Assembly (NCBI GenBank): GCA_000231825.2 | Contig: JH720305.1 | Span: forward strand, 198,845 to 262,844 | Direction of reading: 5' to 3' | Origin: Tetrahymena elliotti 4EA | Taxonomy: Eukaryota; Ciliophora; Oligohymenophorea; Hymenostomatida; Tetrahymenidae | Length of the DNA: 64,000 bases | Part shown: positions 51,253-63,483 of the stretch, piece by piece | Numbering within the stretch: the first letter of the stretch is position 1 | How the letters are laid out: every line of letters begins with the position of its first letter | The notes under the pieces: model-generated | Told to the model about the DNA's origin: nothing | Seen by the model: the letters and a program-made list of their open reading frames with translations, nothing else | The model's database searches: none | Translations under genes and position numbers: made by a program

Positions 51253-51954
51253 ATGGATTCAGATTAAGATGAGATGGAAAAGCTATATCTATAAATTAAA
51301 TAATACAGCAAAACTATCAAAAAAAATAAATCTGGTTTTTCAAAAGAAAATACAATAGAAATCCTAAAAAAATTAGCAAAAAAACGTTAAACAAGTGAAT
51401 TATTTTTTTAAGCATTGAGGTAAAATTATCCAACTATAAATGATAATTTCAAGAAATGGATTGCAAGTAAAATTTTCTACATGAATTTTATATCCTTTTT
51501 CTAATTTATTTTTTAATACTCAAAAGATCAAAGAAAGAAGAAAACAGCATCAGGCTATTTGTCTTAAAACCTTAATGAGAGTTAGAGCTTAAATTTAAAT
51601 GGAGATAATGAGGAGCTATAAATTGATTAAATTTCAGATTCTATTTATTAAAGACAAATGAAATAACAAAACTATCATCCTGAATAATTTATTGAAAAAT
51701 AACAATGCTCAGAAGCCAGATGCCTAGAATTGGCTTCCTTTTATGATGAAAGAATAAAAGAGCTGAAGCGTTAAACTCAAGAAGAGTAAGAAGAAATTAA
51801 AAAAATTCAATAACAGATTGAACTTTAGAGTTAGTTGCTTCAATATAAAATGGAAGCAGGTTTGACCAATTTGAGTGAAACTTTTGAAATGATTTATAGC
51901 TCTCTGGTATAAAAAAACAAATAATTTACCCAATTAATCATTAACAATTTATGA
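51253..51954 (+). CDS. Small coiled-coil protein, unrecognised
   Basis: Two exons (51253-51466, 51527-51954; 60-base intron) give 213 aa ending at TGA 51952. Residues 35-70 (NTIEILKKLAKKRQTSELFF ... NDNFKKWI) faintly recall the helical N-terminal domain of TFIIS/Med26-type proteins, but the match is too weak to call. Residues 140-195 form a strong coiled coil (LASFYDERIKELKRQTQEEQ; IKKIQQQIELQSQLLQYKME). A small DNA- or chromatin-linked adaptor is possible. The start is the first ATG after the acceptor-like site at about 51227. Confidence 0.65.
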
Positions 51955-52158
51955 TTTTATTTCTTTATTTGAATGATTTTTATAAAGAATGATTATTTAA
52001 TATTTATTCTTTATGTGTTTTTTAATTGATTTTTGTTTAGTTATGGGGTAAGAAAATTCAATCAATTTCATTTTTTGTATTTAATTGATTAAAATTTATG
52101 GAAGAATTTTTCTTTTTTTTCAAATAATTTAATAAATAATCTAAAAAATTACAAAAAT

Positions 52159-53854
52159 ATGTTTGAATAAGAATAATTTTAAGAGGTTTAAGAAGATAAA
52201 ACTCTTGAATAAAATAATAACTCAAATTTATAATTGACTGAACACAAAAATCTAATTCGTAAATCATCCTTGGCCCTTTCTAAAGGTATCAGTGAAGCAG
52301 ACAATGATTTTTTATCTGAATACAGTATTGGCTCTTAAACCAGCTCAAGTTTGAATTCTCAAAATAAAACAATACCATAATGCTATTAAGAGATGTCTTA
52401 AGAAATAATTAATTAATAAAGACCAGACTAAGATGGTGATTCTCAAAAGGTCGAAAGAAATACTAATGATATTATGAATTTTATTAATTAAGAAGAAAAA
52501 CAAAATTCTTAACTGCATCAAAATTCATAAGAAAACGACGACCTAAAAAGCACTGGAACCTCCACAATATCTGATATTTAACAAAAAAACTTAAACTGTA
52601 TTACCAACATTATTAATCAATAAATAGATGAAGATGAATATTTGGAAATAGATGAAGCATCAAGTAAAAAATTTTACATTGATATTTTTGAATAATAAAT
52701 TTTTTTTCAATTAAAAAGAACCAAAAAAGAAGTTCAAGGCTGACTTTTAAAGCCAATCTGAAGATGAATACTCTTAAAATATTTTCAAATAACCTCAAAT
52801 TAATTAAAATACATCATTTGATAAAAAAGATTACTAGTTTAATTAATAATTGAATCTAGAAATCTAAAGTGATATTCCAAAATCTACATAAAATAGTTAA
52901 AATTACAAAAGTCTCAGATAAAATTTGTTAGAATAAATTAATGAAATATAACCAGACAAAGCGATAAATACCTATAATAGTAACAACAAGAACAAAGAAA
53001 TTAAAAATAGTAAAAGCAGCAACAAAGATACTCACAACAAAAACAAAGATAATAGTAATTACAATGAAATTTTTTAAGTCAACCATGAAAAATAAAAGTA
53101 TAAATTAAACTTTTGGGAGCAAAAGACTGACCTAAAATCTTAACAGGTCAGATCTTAAATTTCATAAAAACTTGATTAAAAGCCTCCTCCTTAAGAAATA
53201 AAAATAAAAATACCAAAGTCTGAAATGAGGTAGCCAATACAGATTCAAGATTAGAGGGAAAAGTCTTGTGTAATTTAGATTGAAAAACCCAAAATGAAAG
53301 TGCAAAAGCAAGAAGTGATAGTTGATGAAATTGAGGAATACATCAATTCTATGTTAGATTTTCAAATTAAATCTTTGGATTTTTGTGAGAAAAGCTATGA
53401 GCAAGTTGAGAACTAGATATATGATTTTGCTTAGGAAAATTCTCTACGCATTTAGGAATTTAATGAGAAAATCCGTAATTTCTTATTTAATGACTATAGC
53501 TTTCTTATTAAAAATAGATTTCATAGATCTAATCCACAAATACCAATACAGTATAATAATTAAAACCAGCTAATTCCAATCCATCCTCCTTCAAAGTAAG
53601 AAGTAGTATCTATACCTTAGTAACCTTAATAAAACGAAAGGTATCTATAAGTTCAAAATCAATCTCTTTAGTTACCGGGATTGATAAATTTACCTTCCCA
53701 TAATAACCCTTAAAGAACTAACTACAGTTTATAATTATAAATGCAACAGTAATAATAATAATAACAATAATAGCGAAGGGTAAATCCTTCTTAAATCCCT
53801 CAAAATACTATCCCTCTATAAATTAAGTAATAGCAGCAACAAAATAGATATTGA
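52159..53854 (+). CDS. Q/N/S-rich protein with short helical core, unrecognised
   Basis: Two exons (52159-52663, 52719-53854; 55-base intron) give 546 aa ending at TGA 53852. The N-terminal third is acidic and Q/S-rich; there are NNKNK-type repeats near residues 260-290. A better ordered stretch lies around residues 375-440: VIVDEIEEYINSMLDF, KSLDFCEKSYEQVENQIYDF, then EFNEKIRNFLFNDYSFLI. The tail is proline- and Q-rich, ending in a polyQ block encoded mostly by TAA. No family recognised. It lies 204 bases after the previous gene on the same strand. Confidence 0.67.
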
Positions 53855-54608
53855 CTTAATAAATAAAGGTATATAGTAAGAATAGGTAATTAGAAATACA
53901 TACTATCTACCATTTTATCATTGATGATTTAAATAAATTACAAATAAATACTTAACAAATTATTAGTAAATAATATTAATTTATCATCCCATAGTTTTGC
54001 ACTAATATTATTTTTTCCAAAACAAGATCAAAAAATATTTTATTCGATTATCTCTCTATCTATCTATTCATTCATTCTTTGAAAATTGAACTTTGAGTGA
54101 ATAAAATAAAAATATTTTTTAGGCTTTTTAGATTTGTAATTGGTCTTTTTTAATTTGAAGTCTATTTTTTATCTGTTTTTTAAAAAATATCTCAATTATT
54201 TTATTACAAATTCTTCAATAAAAAATTTTATTTAGGAAAGAAAAACCTACCCCTGTGACAATGTGACAAGTCAAGTTATTTGCAAATATTTAATAAAATC
54301 CAATTTTTAATTTGTTTTTTAGGGTAATTTTATTATAATTAATTAATTTTTAAAAAAAATTTCAAATAAAAAAAATCATTTAATCAAGATGAATAACTTT
54401 CGCTGTTTTTCTCAAGTACAACAGCAATAGTAATAATAAATAAGTAAAATTTAATAAATTTGAGTTAATTGCTAAATTATTACCTTTTATAAATTAGAAA
54501 AAGAAGAAGAACTTGATTAAACTTTGTGGAAGTAAATGAATATTTTTTTTTAATTTATATTAAATTAATAAAATAAGTAGACAGTTTAATGACAGAGGAG
54601 GTTTGTAA
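53855..54608. other. Intergenic, includes a short upstream ORF
   Basis: About 750 bases with no gene. An eight-codon ATG-to-TGA frame at 54589-54612 overlaps the start of the next gene and is listed separately. Confidence 0.55.
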
Positions 54609-54612
54609 ATGA
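54589..54612 (+). promoter_or_regulatory. Possible upstream ORF overlapping a start codon
   Basis: ATG 54589 begins a seven-residue frame (MTEEVCK) that ends at TGA 54610-54612. This stop overlaps the ATG at 54609-54611 of the downstream gene as ATGA. If transcription starts upstream of 54589, this mini-frame would be met first and could affect translation of the main frame. Confidence 0.35.
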
Positions 54613-55494
54613 CTGGCAGTTTTAATAATGAATTCAAACTAAAAAAAGAGAGATTTGATCCTAAAAGCAATAAGGGTATTTTGTTTTCCAAAGTTTCAAA
54701 ATACTTAGATGTCACTTAGGATGAGAAGAATAAGGGTTTATATGAGCATGTTTTTATTGGGATTGTAGAAACTGTAGATAACGAGGACTAATTTTTTACC
54801 TAGCTTAAGCAAGTTGATAAAAATCTTGCTTTTAGATACTACAAATGGAGAAGAAGATGTGCTTTATTTTTAATTATTTTTTGCTTCATAACCTATCTAT
54901 CATATCATCAAAAAAATAATTTTTACAAGCATTTTTAAATATTTTATTTTTGTGACAAAAATGCTACCCAAAACTCTCAACAAAAAAACAAATTTTTTTA
55001 AATTAAATTTTGCAAAGCAATGAAAGAGATTATTCCTTTATAATATTTTAACTAAAAAATTAGAAAGACTCAAAACTTAAAAGAAATAAAATCCTATTGA
55101 AATTAACTCTGATAATTCAGATGTTGAAGAAAATCAATTTGAAGAATCTAATACTACCTTACATAGTATTAGCAATAAAACTGAAAATTCTCAAAATTTG
55201 ATAAATTAGATTAACAATAAATAGGGAGATATTTAGAATCTATAGCCTTAAGTAAATATAAATGAATCCAACAAGATCCAACATAACTTAAATGAATATG
55301 ATATAGATTTAAGCACAATAAATCCCCAAAAATCTGCAAAAATATTGAATCTTTTTGATTCAATTAAAAAGAAAAATAAATCTCTCATTGATTCTACTCA
55401 AAGAAATATTAATTATGTGTATGGTTCTTATGGTTCTTACCAAAATTTAAATCTTTAAATATAGAAAAAATATGAAATATTAAAGGATTTATGA
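54609..55494 (+). CDS. Probable single-pass membrane protein, unrecognised
   Basis: Starts at ATG 54609. The first about 85 residues are soluble and fairly well ordered (GILFSKVSKYLDVTQDEKNK; LYEHVFIGIVETVDNEDQFF). They are followed by a basic stop-transfer-like KWRRR and a hydrophobic run CALFLIIFCFITYLSY. The first frame ends at TGA 55098, while a second frame with good coding character (ENQFEESNTTLHSISN and onward) runs to TGA 55492. An intron at 54952-55063 joins them in phase and gives 257 aa. An earlier donor at about 54860 would remove the hydrophobic segment instead, so the membrane anchor depends on the true splice site. No family recognised. Confidence 0.5.
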
Positions 55495-56704
55495 TTACCC
55501 TCTAATCATGTTTTTATGTTTTATGATTATATTAATTTTATTTTATCTTAAGTTTTTGATAATTTTAATGTTATCCTTTATTTTGATTTTATTTTAACTT
55601 CTACCATAAATAAATTATCTATCAAAAAGCTTTAAATACAAGTATTTTTAAAAAAAGAATATCACAAAAATAAATAAAATCATTTTTATTGAATAAACTC
55701 ATATTAAGTAATTTTAATAATATTTATATCTTTTGATACATCTCAAAGAACACTAGTATACATTTTACACTGCTTACCATTTAAAGTTTTTTGAATATAT
55801 CTAATTTATTTCCTGCTTTTTATCTCTCACATGTCTAGTAGAACTTTAGTGTTTATCTGTTTTGATTTAATTATCTTCCTACTAGATTTATATAACAAAA
55901 ATATAAAGGGATTTAAAGGGCTTTCAGATTAAATTGTATTTATTTATTTAAATAAATTTAAGTCAAAAATATCTTAAATTTACAGCAGCTGTATTTTGTA
56001 GACAGAAATTCTATGAGTATTTTCCACACTTATTTTCGATTTATAAATTTAAGTATTCAAAAATTAAAACTTATTTTATGATTTAAGGAAAACTAAGTCC
56101 AAATCTACATAATTTATTGAGCTGAGAAATAAGAAATGCTAAAAACAAAATTATAATCTTCTTTTTATAAAGTCTTAAATATTCTTTGTTGTGATTAAAA
56201 TTATTAAAAATATGCTGAAATTGATAAAATCAATTTTTTTAAATTTATTTGTAAAAAAATTATTATTTGATAAATGGTTCAGATGGATGTATTGTTAAAA
56301 AAGATCTTTTTTATTAAGATTAGCCTTTATTTTTTATTTAGAAATAAAAGTTAAGAATATGAAAGAAAAATGACTAAAAAATATCAAATATTTTTTTTTT
56401 GTATTTATTTTTTAATTTTTCACATATTTGTGAGACTATTAGATTTGAGTATCTTTGTAAAAATGTAGAAGCTTCTTGCCATTTATAAATTACAAATTTT
56501 TATAAAAATGAAAAGTTAAAAGAAATATGAAATTACATCTATTTATTTTTAAAAAACATTTTACTAAATTAAACTTTTAATTTGTTAAATTGATTATTTT
56601 ACATCATAATAGATATTGTACAATTAATTATTAATAAAAAAATGTAAAAAAGTATATTTTGAATAAATTAAGAAGAAAGCTATAAAATCATCACAATTTT
56701 AGTC
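55495..56704. other. Intergenic, no gene seen
   Basis: About 1.2 kb of AT-rich DNA between two plus-strand genes. No frame, repeat or RNA gene recognised. Confidence 0.55.
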
Positions 56705-59482
56705 ATGGATTCTCAAAATAATTAGCAAAGTAATTGGAGTTAAAGGTCAGCTCACTTAAACAAAAAGCATAGTCTGTAAGAAATTCAATGTTTATCTCAT
56801 GGGATAAAAAAAGAAGAGAATAAAGATGGTAATTCTAAAATTAAGTAGAGCTTTACTAAGCTAAAAAGACCAAAAATTTCTGGCTCAAAAGTAATAAATT
56901 TGGAGGATTCTTAAGATGAAAAAGAAGATGATATACGCTTTTTACATTAATTTTTGGATTTTAAACGATTTTAAGATGAAGGCCTCTAAGTAAAAATAGA
57001 ATGGATTAAGAGGTAAATTGAAGAGGTTATTAAAACCTAAAAATTAGAAGACTAAGAAATTGAACAATTCTTCATAAATTGTGAATCTGTCTATGAATTT
57101 TTTCAAAACTTGTAAAAAAGTAATAAAAAGCTTTTTAATGAGCTATTTGATTACTACAATAAAAACATAAACAAATCGCTACAATTGTATAAATAATTGT
57201 AATCCTTCTTAAATAACTCTAAATAAGTAACAGAGGAAAGCAATCACCTTTATAAAGAAAAGCTCAAACTCATCTATGAAAAATATTATTTTTGTTATTA
57301 AGAATACAAACATGCAATAAAAAAACAATTGTCTAGTTTGTATTCTAGTGCAAGATAATCATATAAAATTAATTTAATTTAAAAAAAAATTAAAAATGAA
57401 TAAAATGAGCAAATTGTTCAAGAAATTTCTTAAGATAATAATCCACCCTTATTGGATGAAATAATTGATAAGGATAACAATTAAAATGAAAATTTGAATG
57501 ATTTAATTGAAAAAAAAAATAATTTTAAAATAAAAATTTCTATTCCTTCATAATATTTAACTAATACATAGCAATAATCTAATGAAAGAATTGAAACGTC
57601 TATTTAAACTAATAAGCTAGATGAAATTAACATACAAAATGAAGGTTTTTTAGATGAGATTTAGTCCAAATAATATTTTAATAATGTTTCTTCATAAGTG
57701 GATTGTTAATAAGTAGTAGATAATTAGAATTAATTAAGTATTTTTGATTAATTGAGTAATCATGATTCATAATTTAATTAGGATTTCAACAGTGCTCAGA
57801 AATATCTAATTAATTCAGATGATTAGAGCTAAGAATTAATTTTAAACTTGAAAGATATTGCTGGACAAAATTAAAAAAATATCTCAAATTAATTTTTGTC
57901 AGAAAATTAAAGTTAGAACTATCAGGTTTAAAAATTTAAAAGTAAAAAAGATTCGTTAAAAGAAATCAAATAAATTGATAAACAAAATATTAATAATTTT
58001 TCCAATTCCACATTAAATAGATTACTAAAGGGTATACCTTCAATCAACTTAGATTTTAATAATCAAAGTGAACAAATCTAATTAAAATAAGATATGCAAC
58101 CAATTATTGCTATATAGTGTGATTGCTAGTTATATTAAGAATAAGTAATTGATTAGTTGCAAAATAATTTAAGCTTTTTAAGATAGTAACGTTAAATGCT
58201 GAGCGATAGACTAGAAGAACTAAAATAAAACTCAGAATTAAATATATAAAAGTTAGAACTCTAAAAAAAAGATTAACAGAAATTAAATGTCGAAGTGTAG
58301 CAATACGACAACCTAATTTTTAATTACCAAAATAATTCCATTAATAAATTCGAGTGAAGAATTGTAATCAAACAATTTAACAAATATAAAAGTGTAAAGT
58401 CTCTCACTTTTAGATTTTAATTATTCAAAGAAAAAAAATTATACAAAGAAACATAACTCCACGAGTAAGATATAGAATAGGTTACAAGAAATCCAAAGGA
58501 AAATAAACAATTATTTTTGATCAAAAACTCTATTCATTTTTAAGTAGCATTTCAATTCTTAAACTAAAATTTTGCTTTTGTCATTTTTTACTTAAGTTCG
58601 TGAGTTTGTTTTAAAGATGTGACATTTTAATTTGTATTTTAAACTGACTATGACCAATATATTAATACTTTCAACTTTTCATTGGTAAATTTTTTAGGCA
58701 TTCAAACTTATTTAATTATTAAAATATCTCAAATTATTTTCTCATTTTATCTAGTTAATTACTAGAACAATAATTCATAATAAATAGTAGCATTACAATC
58801 AATAAAGAAAACCATCCATAATGAATGGCAATAGAACCAATTCAAAAATATACACATTCAAGCTTTTAAGTCAAATTTACAAAATATTATTGAAGAGATG
58901 GCAATAGACCTTATTAATAAAATTAATTTTTCTCTTCTTTTTTGTTGTGAAGATATCTCTTACATTTAATTAAAAAAATTATCAGGGTATTTAGAAGTAT
59001 TTGGAAAAAGAATGTAAAACATTAATAATTTTAGCTTGTTTACAATATTTGCAATATCTTTAGAACTGTAAATAGAAACACTCATAAAAGCCACCCACAA
59101 ATTATTAATAATTTAAAGCATTTAAGTAAAATTGTAAAACATGATTGAACTTTCTCAGGCTTAATTTAACATTACACTATTTGTAAACAAAGGCATAATA
59201 AATATATCAAAATAAAAATTAATTATATTACTGATATTATAGACCTTAGAAGATTACATTTATTTTTAAATTTGCTTAGACATTAATTTACATTAAAAAA
59301 TCAAAAATAAAAAGCTTTTTATGATTACAATTCAAAACATAAAAACTGATAGAGGTGTGCGTACTCCAGTATTATAATATTGGCCATTTTACATTTTATA
59401 AAACAAACAAAAAGTAGATAGAGGCAAATGTTTAATGTTCCAAATCTATTATATTTTGATTGAACTTTTTATTAAAAATTGA
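56705..59482 (+). CDS. Coiled-coil protein, parent copy of a tandem duplication; 3' exons tentative
   Basis: Exon 1 (56705-58353) is firmly coding, about 550 residues, Q/N/E-rich and helical (EEVIKTQKLEDQEIEQFF; LFNELFDYYNKNINKSL; ITERLEELK-like coiled coil near its end). Read straight on, it stops at TGA 58355, but that TGA lies inside GTGAAG, a plausible donor of a 60-base intron (58354-58413). A second possible intron (58596-58697, 102 bases) removes the next in-frame TGA. The frame is then open to TGA 59480, predicting 871 aa and including FKSNLQNIIEEMAIDLINKI. The part after about 59000 is weakly coding. If the introns are not real, the protein is 550 aa. No family recognised. A decayed copy lies at 62050-62880. 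Confidence 0.6.
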
Positions 59483-59815
59483 TTAAGTAAAAAAATACTA
59501 TAAAGAGATAGAGGAAAATAAATGTAGAATATTCGAAAATTATTAATTTGGTTAATTTTTTATTTAAAATAATTTAGTGTAAGTTTCCTTTGATATATTT
59601 AAAGAACAAGAATAATTAATACTGTTTATACTTCAGTGTTTTTTTTGACTAAAATGATTACGTATTTTAACATTCTCTAATCAGCAGAAATTTTTTAGGA
59701 AGTAGAAATTAAAGTTGAGAATTATTATTTTTTATTAATTAATTGATTTAGTAGAATATATTTATCATTGAAAAAAAATTTTTGTATCACTTGTCAGAAA
59801 TTATCTATCGATTGA
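59483..59815. other. Convergent spacer, duplicated downstream
   Basis: About 330 bases between the ends of the coiled-coil gene and the scramblase-like gene. Parts of it recur at 63230-63480 (for example the ttaacattctctgatcagca-like block), so it belongs to the tandem duplication. Confidence 0.6.
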
Positions 59816-60823
59816 TCACTAACAATATTCCATGAAATAAAACCAAGCCCCTAATAAAAGGCATTTATCTTTAAAATTTATTTCTTTATTACTAAGGTCA
59901 ATTTTAGCTTGATTCCATTAGCCTTTAAAGCAATTCAAACCTATACAATTCAAACAGTGAAAGCAATCAGATCGAGACATTAGAGAATTAGATATTACAT
60001 CTATGTTATTTTTATAGAGCATTATATCTGTTTAGTTACCACAACAAGCAAAGTTGTTTGTTAAAAAACACTCACAACAGCCATTCAAGCAATCTGTATT
60101 TTTTTTTAGTACATAAAAGCAATCTTCTTTATCTGGAGTAACTATCAACTCTATAAACTCATTACAAAATGTCTTACAAAAGAATGATGGAGACCTTCTC
60201 AGAAATGAGCCTAAAACAATATCATTGAAGTACACTATACCTTTGCCATCATAAACCTCAATTCTTAGTTATTCAGTCTTAAATGAAATTCCTTCAGGTT
60301 AGGTTTAACTAAAACAAAAAAAAGACTTTACACATCTTAATGCAGTAGAAATAAAATTACTAGATTTAAAATTTATATTAGCTTCAAAGCTTGCTGATTG
60401 AAATCTTATATTATATCTCAAGTTTGTGTCACATCCACAACAAGGATGTAGTCTAAAAAATTCAAAAATGTTTGTTTCTTTTACAAATTTGGCACACTTA
60501 GTTTCTAAATTTTCTTATTCTTAATTAAAGGCAAATACCTAGCTTTTTGATCTAATTTTATTCATTGGGCTTTAAGTATGTGACTCTATTAAAGTACTAG
60601 CTCCAAAGACAGTTTGTTGAATATCAGGGCTATCAAATATATTTGCAGGTAGTTGTCTTTAATTTGAATTCTAGTGAGTGTATTATCTATTTTAAAAGCT
60701 ATTTCTATATCCCTAGCTCTAATTATATATTGTTTACTAATACGCAGCAGTAGAAGGCATAGTATATGGTGCAGCCAAACTTAATGAATTCATTAGCATT
60801 TAACTTAATTGACTACTTTGCAT
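59816..60823 (-). CDS. Phospholipid-scramblase-like protein, copy 1
   Basis: Intronless minus-strand frame of 335 aa, ATG 60821-60823 to TGA 59816. The first 110 residues are Q/S/P-rich and variable. A beta-rich, cysteine-rich domain follows: FEFFRLHPCCGCDTNLRYNI, LRIEVYDGKGIVYFNDIVLG, DCLNGCCECFL, FACCGN, CFHCLNCIGLNC. The chain ends in a hydrophobic segment, KCLLLGAWFYFMEYC, preceded by KIDLSNKEINFKD. The order of DxxG strand, CC pairs and a terminal LLGA...F helix is that of PLSCR/scramblase proteins (whose tail is like VLLGACFLIDFMFFE). The usual Ca-binding acidic loop was not identified. Likely associated with membranes through the C-terminal helix and acylated cysteines; lipid transport is inferred from the family, not shown. 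A paralogue lies at 63484. Confidence 0.72.
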
Positions 60824-62049
60824 TTATATTCTGAATAATAATAGTAATTATTAATATGATTTTACTTATTTCTTATTTTTATTATTATTTCAAAACATTT
60901 CTTTTCTACAAAATTTATGAAAGAATAGTGATTTTTTAATTGTAACAGACCAAGAATTAAGCGCCAGCATAATATAAATCAGATAAACAATAAATCTTTA
61001 ATACAACCTCACCTCTTTCGAAGATTATTCTTTTATTACAAAAAACAAAATTATTAGAAAAAGGATTCAAAACTACCCATTCGATAGATACATTTGTAAT
61101 CTTATATCTTACATCATAAACACTATACAACTTTTCTTTTACACTCTTATTTCTACCTTCTTCTTTGAGTATTATTGAGATAAATTTGAAATAGTCAATC
61201 GCCATATTAATTTGTTCAATAAAAAAAATTTGAAAAACATTTTTTAAAATATTAAGTTATTTTTATAATTAATATACCTGAAGTTGAAAAAGTGAAGTTA
61301 AATAAATTATACACAAAAATAAAATTTTCATTAATACTAACTAATCTTTGATTTAGTTTCAATTTAATTAATAATTGATGAGAAGAGAGAGATCTTCAAA
61401 TTATCAAAATTTTGAAAAGAAGAAACAATTTATTAAAATCTCCAAATAATTCAACAAATTTTTCTTATTCATAAATTTATATTCTATTGAATTAGAATAT
61501 TTTGTATTTTATTGAGGCATACTTAAAATAAAAAAAGGAATTCGTTTTAATATTACTTTACATAAAAATGAAGGTAAAATGAGATTGATTTGATGTTAAT
61601 CTGTGGTTATAAAAATACTTAATCTAATTATTAATTTTGTCAAAAATACAAAGAATAAATAAGGATATTTTTAATCATAGTAAGTAATATCTCACTTTGT
61701 TTGATAAGTGTTCACCCAAAATAAATTCATCCTAATTCTAAAAATGAAGAAGCTTTAAACTGTAATGAAATAAATATAGAAATTAATAGTTACCTTCACT
61801 TTTATTACAAATACCATTAAATTTTTTTATGAATTTAAAAACTTGAAATTAATTAAATTTTTTCTACTTATAAAATATATAGTACTTCAATTGAATAATT
61901 TATTGACTAAATTTCTATTATATAATTATATATTTAATTTCTACTCATAAAGTTTAGAGATAATTTCTATTCAATAAACCCTAATAAATTGTTCTAGAAT
62001 TATCTTAAAATTATAATCAGCTAGCTATTTGAATAAATGAATATTTAAG
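60824..62049. other. Intergenic between duplicated units
   Basis: About 1.2 kb between the scramblase-like gene start and the decayed second copy of the coiled-coil gene. It contains one unusual 82-codon minus-strand frame, listed separately; the rest shows nothing coding. Confidence 0.5.
60957..61205 (-). CDS. Orphan 82-codon frame lacking glutamine codons
   Basis: ATG 61203-61205 opens a frame of 82 residues with no CAA, CAG, TAA or TAG inside and a TAA right after it (AIDYFKFISIILKEEGR; VSIEWVVLNPFSNNFVFCNK; LKIYCLSDLYYAGA). Composition is balanced, with V, I, C, W and few N. This differs from every neighbour, where Gln is about one residue in ten. In the ciliate code the frame would read through TAA and run into the 5' end of the scramblase gene, which looks non-coding. 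It could be an exon or relic of an unrelated gene, or acquired DNA written in the standard code. No homologue recognised. Confidence 0.3.
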   Translation of the reverse strand: MAIDYFKFISIILKEEGRNKSVKEKLYSVYDVRYKITNVSIEWVVLNPFSNNFVFCNKRIIFERGEVVLKIYCLSDLYYAGA

Positions 62050-62880
62050 AATAACAATTAAAATGAAAATTATTGAAAAAAAAAATTGTTTTAAAATAAA
62101 AATTTTTATTCCTTATTTTAAAAATCATATGTATCAATAATCCAGTGAAAAAATTGATAGCTCTTAAAAAAAAGCTAGATGAAGTTAATATGCAAAATGA
62201 ATATATTTTAGATGAGATTTTAGCCCAAAGATTATTCTAATAACGTTTCTTCTTAAGTTAATTATAACTAAAAAGTAGATAATTCAAATAATTAGAATTT
62301 ATTAAGTATTTTGGATTAATTGAGTAATCACAATTCTTACTTTAATTAGGATTTCAATAGTGCTCAGGAATATCTAATTAATTCAGATGATTAGAGCTAA
62401 GAATTAATTTTAAACTTGAAAGATTTTGCTAGATAAAATGAACAAAGTTCTAAAATTAATTTTTGTCAGAAAATTAAAGTTACCAGACTTATCAGACTTT
62501 CTAATTTTAAATTAAAAAAATTAACTAAAAGAAATCAAATCAGTTGATAAACAGTATACACATAATTTTTCCAGTACCTTCAATCAACTTAAACTTTAAC
62601 AATAAAAGTGAGCAAATCTAATTGTGAAACCCCACCAAGTAAAAATAGTAATAGTAAGAATAATTAATTGATTAGTTGCAAAAAAATCTTAGCTTTTTAA
62701 GATAATAATATTAAATGTTGAGTGGATTACTAGGAAAACTAAAATAAAACTCATAATTAAATTAAAATTTTAGAACTTTAAAAAAAAATTAAGAAGAAGA
62801 TCTAGCAATATGATAGCCTAATTTTCAATTATCAAAATAATAGCTTGAGTAAATTATTCTAAAGAATTGTTATGAATTAA
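62050..62880 (+). pseudogene. Decayed second copy of the 56705 coiled-coil gene
   Basis: From about 62050 the plus strand follows 57473-58360 closely (for example the 18 bases atttcaatagtgctcagg near 62352 against the same block near 57783 with one change). It carries many small deletions and insertions that shift the frame, and it lacks the first 770 bases of the parent. Frame is lost near 62200, 62460 and 62630, so no long protein is possible. Similarity continues weakly to about 63240, with a missing block of about 340 bases corresponding to 58500-58840 of the parent. Confidence 0.75.
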
Positions 62881-63483
62881 TTTGTTAAATATGCTACTTT
62901 TTAGATTTTAATTATTTAAAGAAAAATAACTACTCAAAAGAAAGAATGGAATATAAATTACTTACTTACTTACTTATTTACTCATCATTAAATTATTAAT
63001 ATATTGAAGAGGTTACAGGAAAAAGAAAGCATATTCAAAAATAATACACATTTCAAGCATTTAAGTCAATTTACAAGAAATTATTGAAGCAGCTCTTAAT
63101 TAATTGAAAACTGATGGTAAATAAATATACTTTAATAATAAAATCATGTTAATATTATTTTTATGATTAATTACAAAAATCAATTGGGAATTTAGTGGAA
63201 AAAGTTATGAAAAACTATTCCTTAACATTCCAAATATATTAAATTTGTTAATTTCTTTATTGAAAATAATTTAGAGGAAGTAGTTTTCTTTGATATGTAT
63301 TAATCAACATGAGTAATTATTACTGATTTTACTTGCATGTTTTTTTTTATTAAAATGATTAAGTATTTTAACATTCTCTGATCAGCAAAATTTTTCTTTG
63401 AGCAAGTTGATTAAATTTAATTAAGTAGAATTTTATTTGTCATTGAAAAAAAAATTTTTTTATCACTTGTCAGAAATTATTAA
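62881..63483. other. Decayed duplicate of the parent 3' region
   Basis: About 600 bases with patchy similarity to 58420-59800 and no intact frame. A cttacttacttactta microsatellite occurs at about 62960-62976, absent from the parent copy. Confidence 0.55.

Noticed and set aside
58355..58608. Possible recoding of TGA (selenocysteine or tryptophan) in the coiled-coil gene
   Set aside because: Both TGA codons fall inside plausible in-phase GT...AG introns, and TGA ends all other genes in the window, so recoding is unnecessary.
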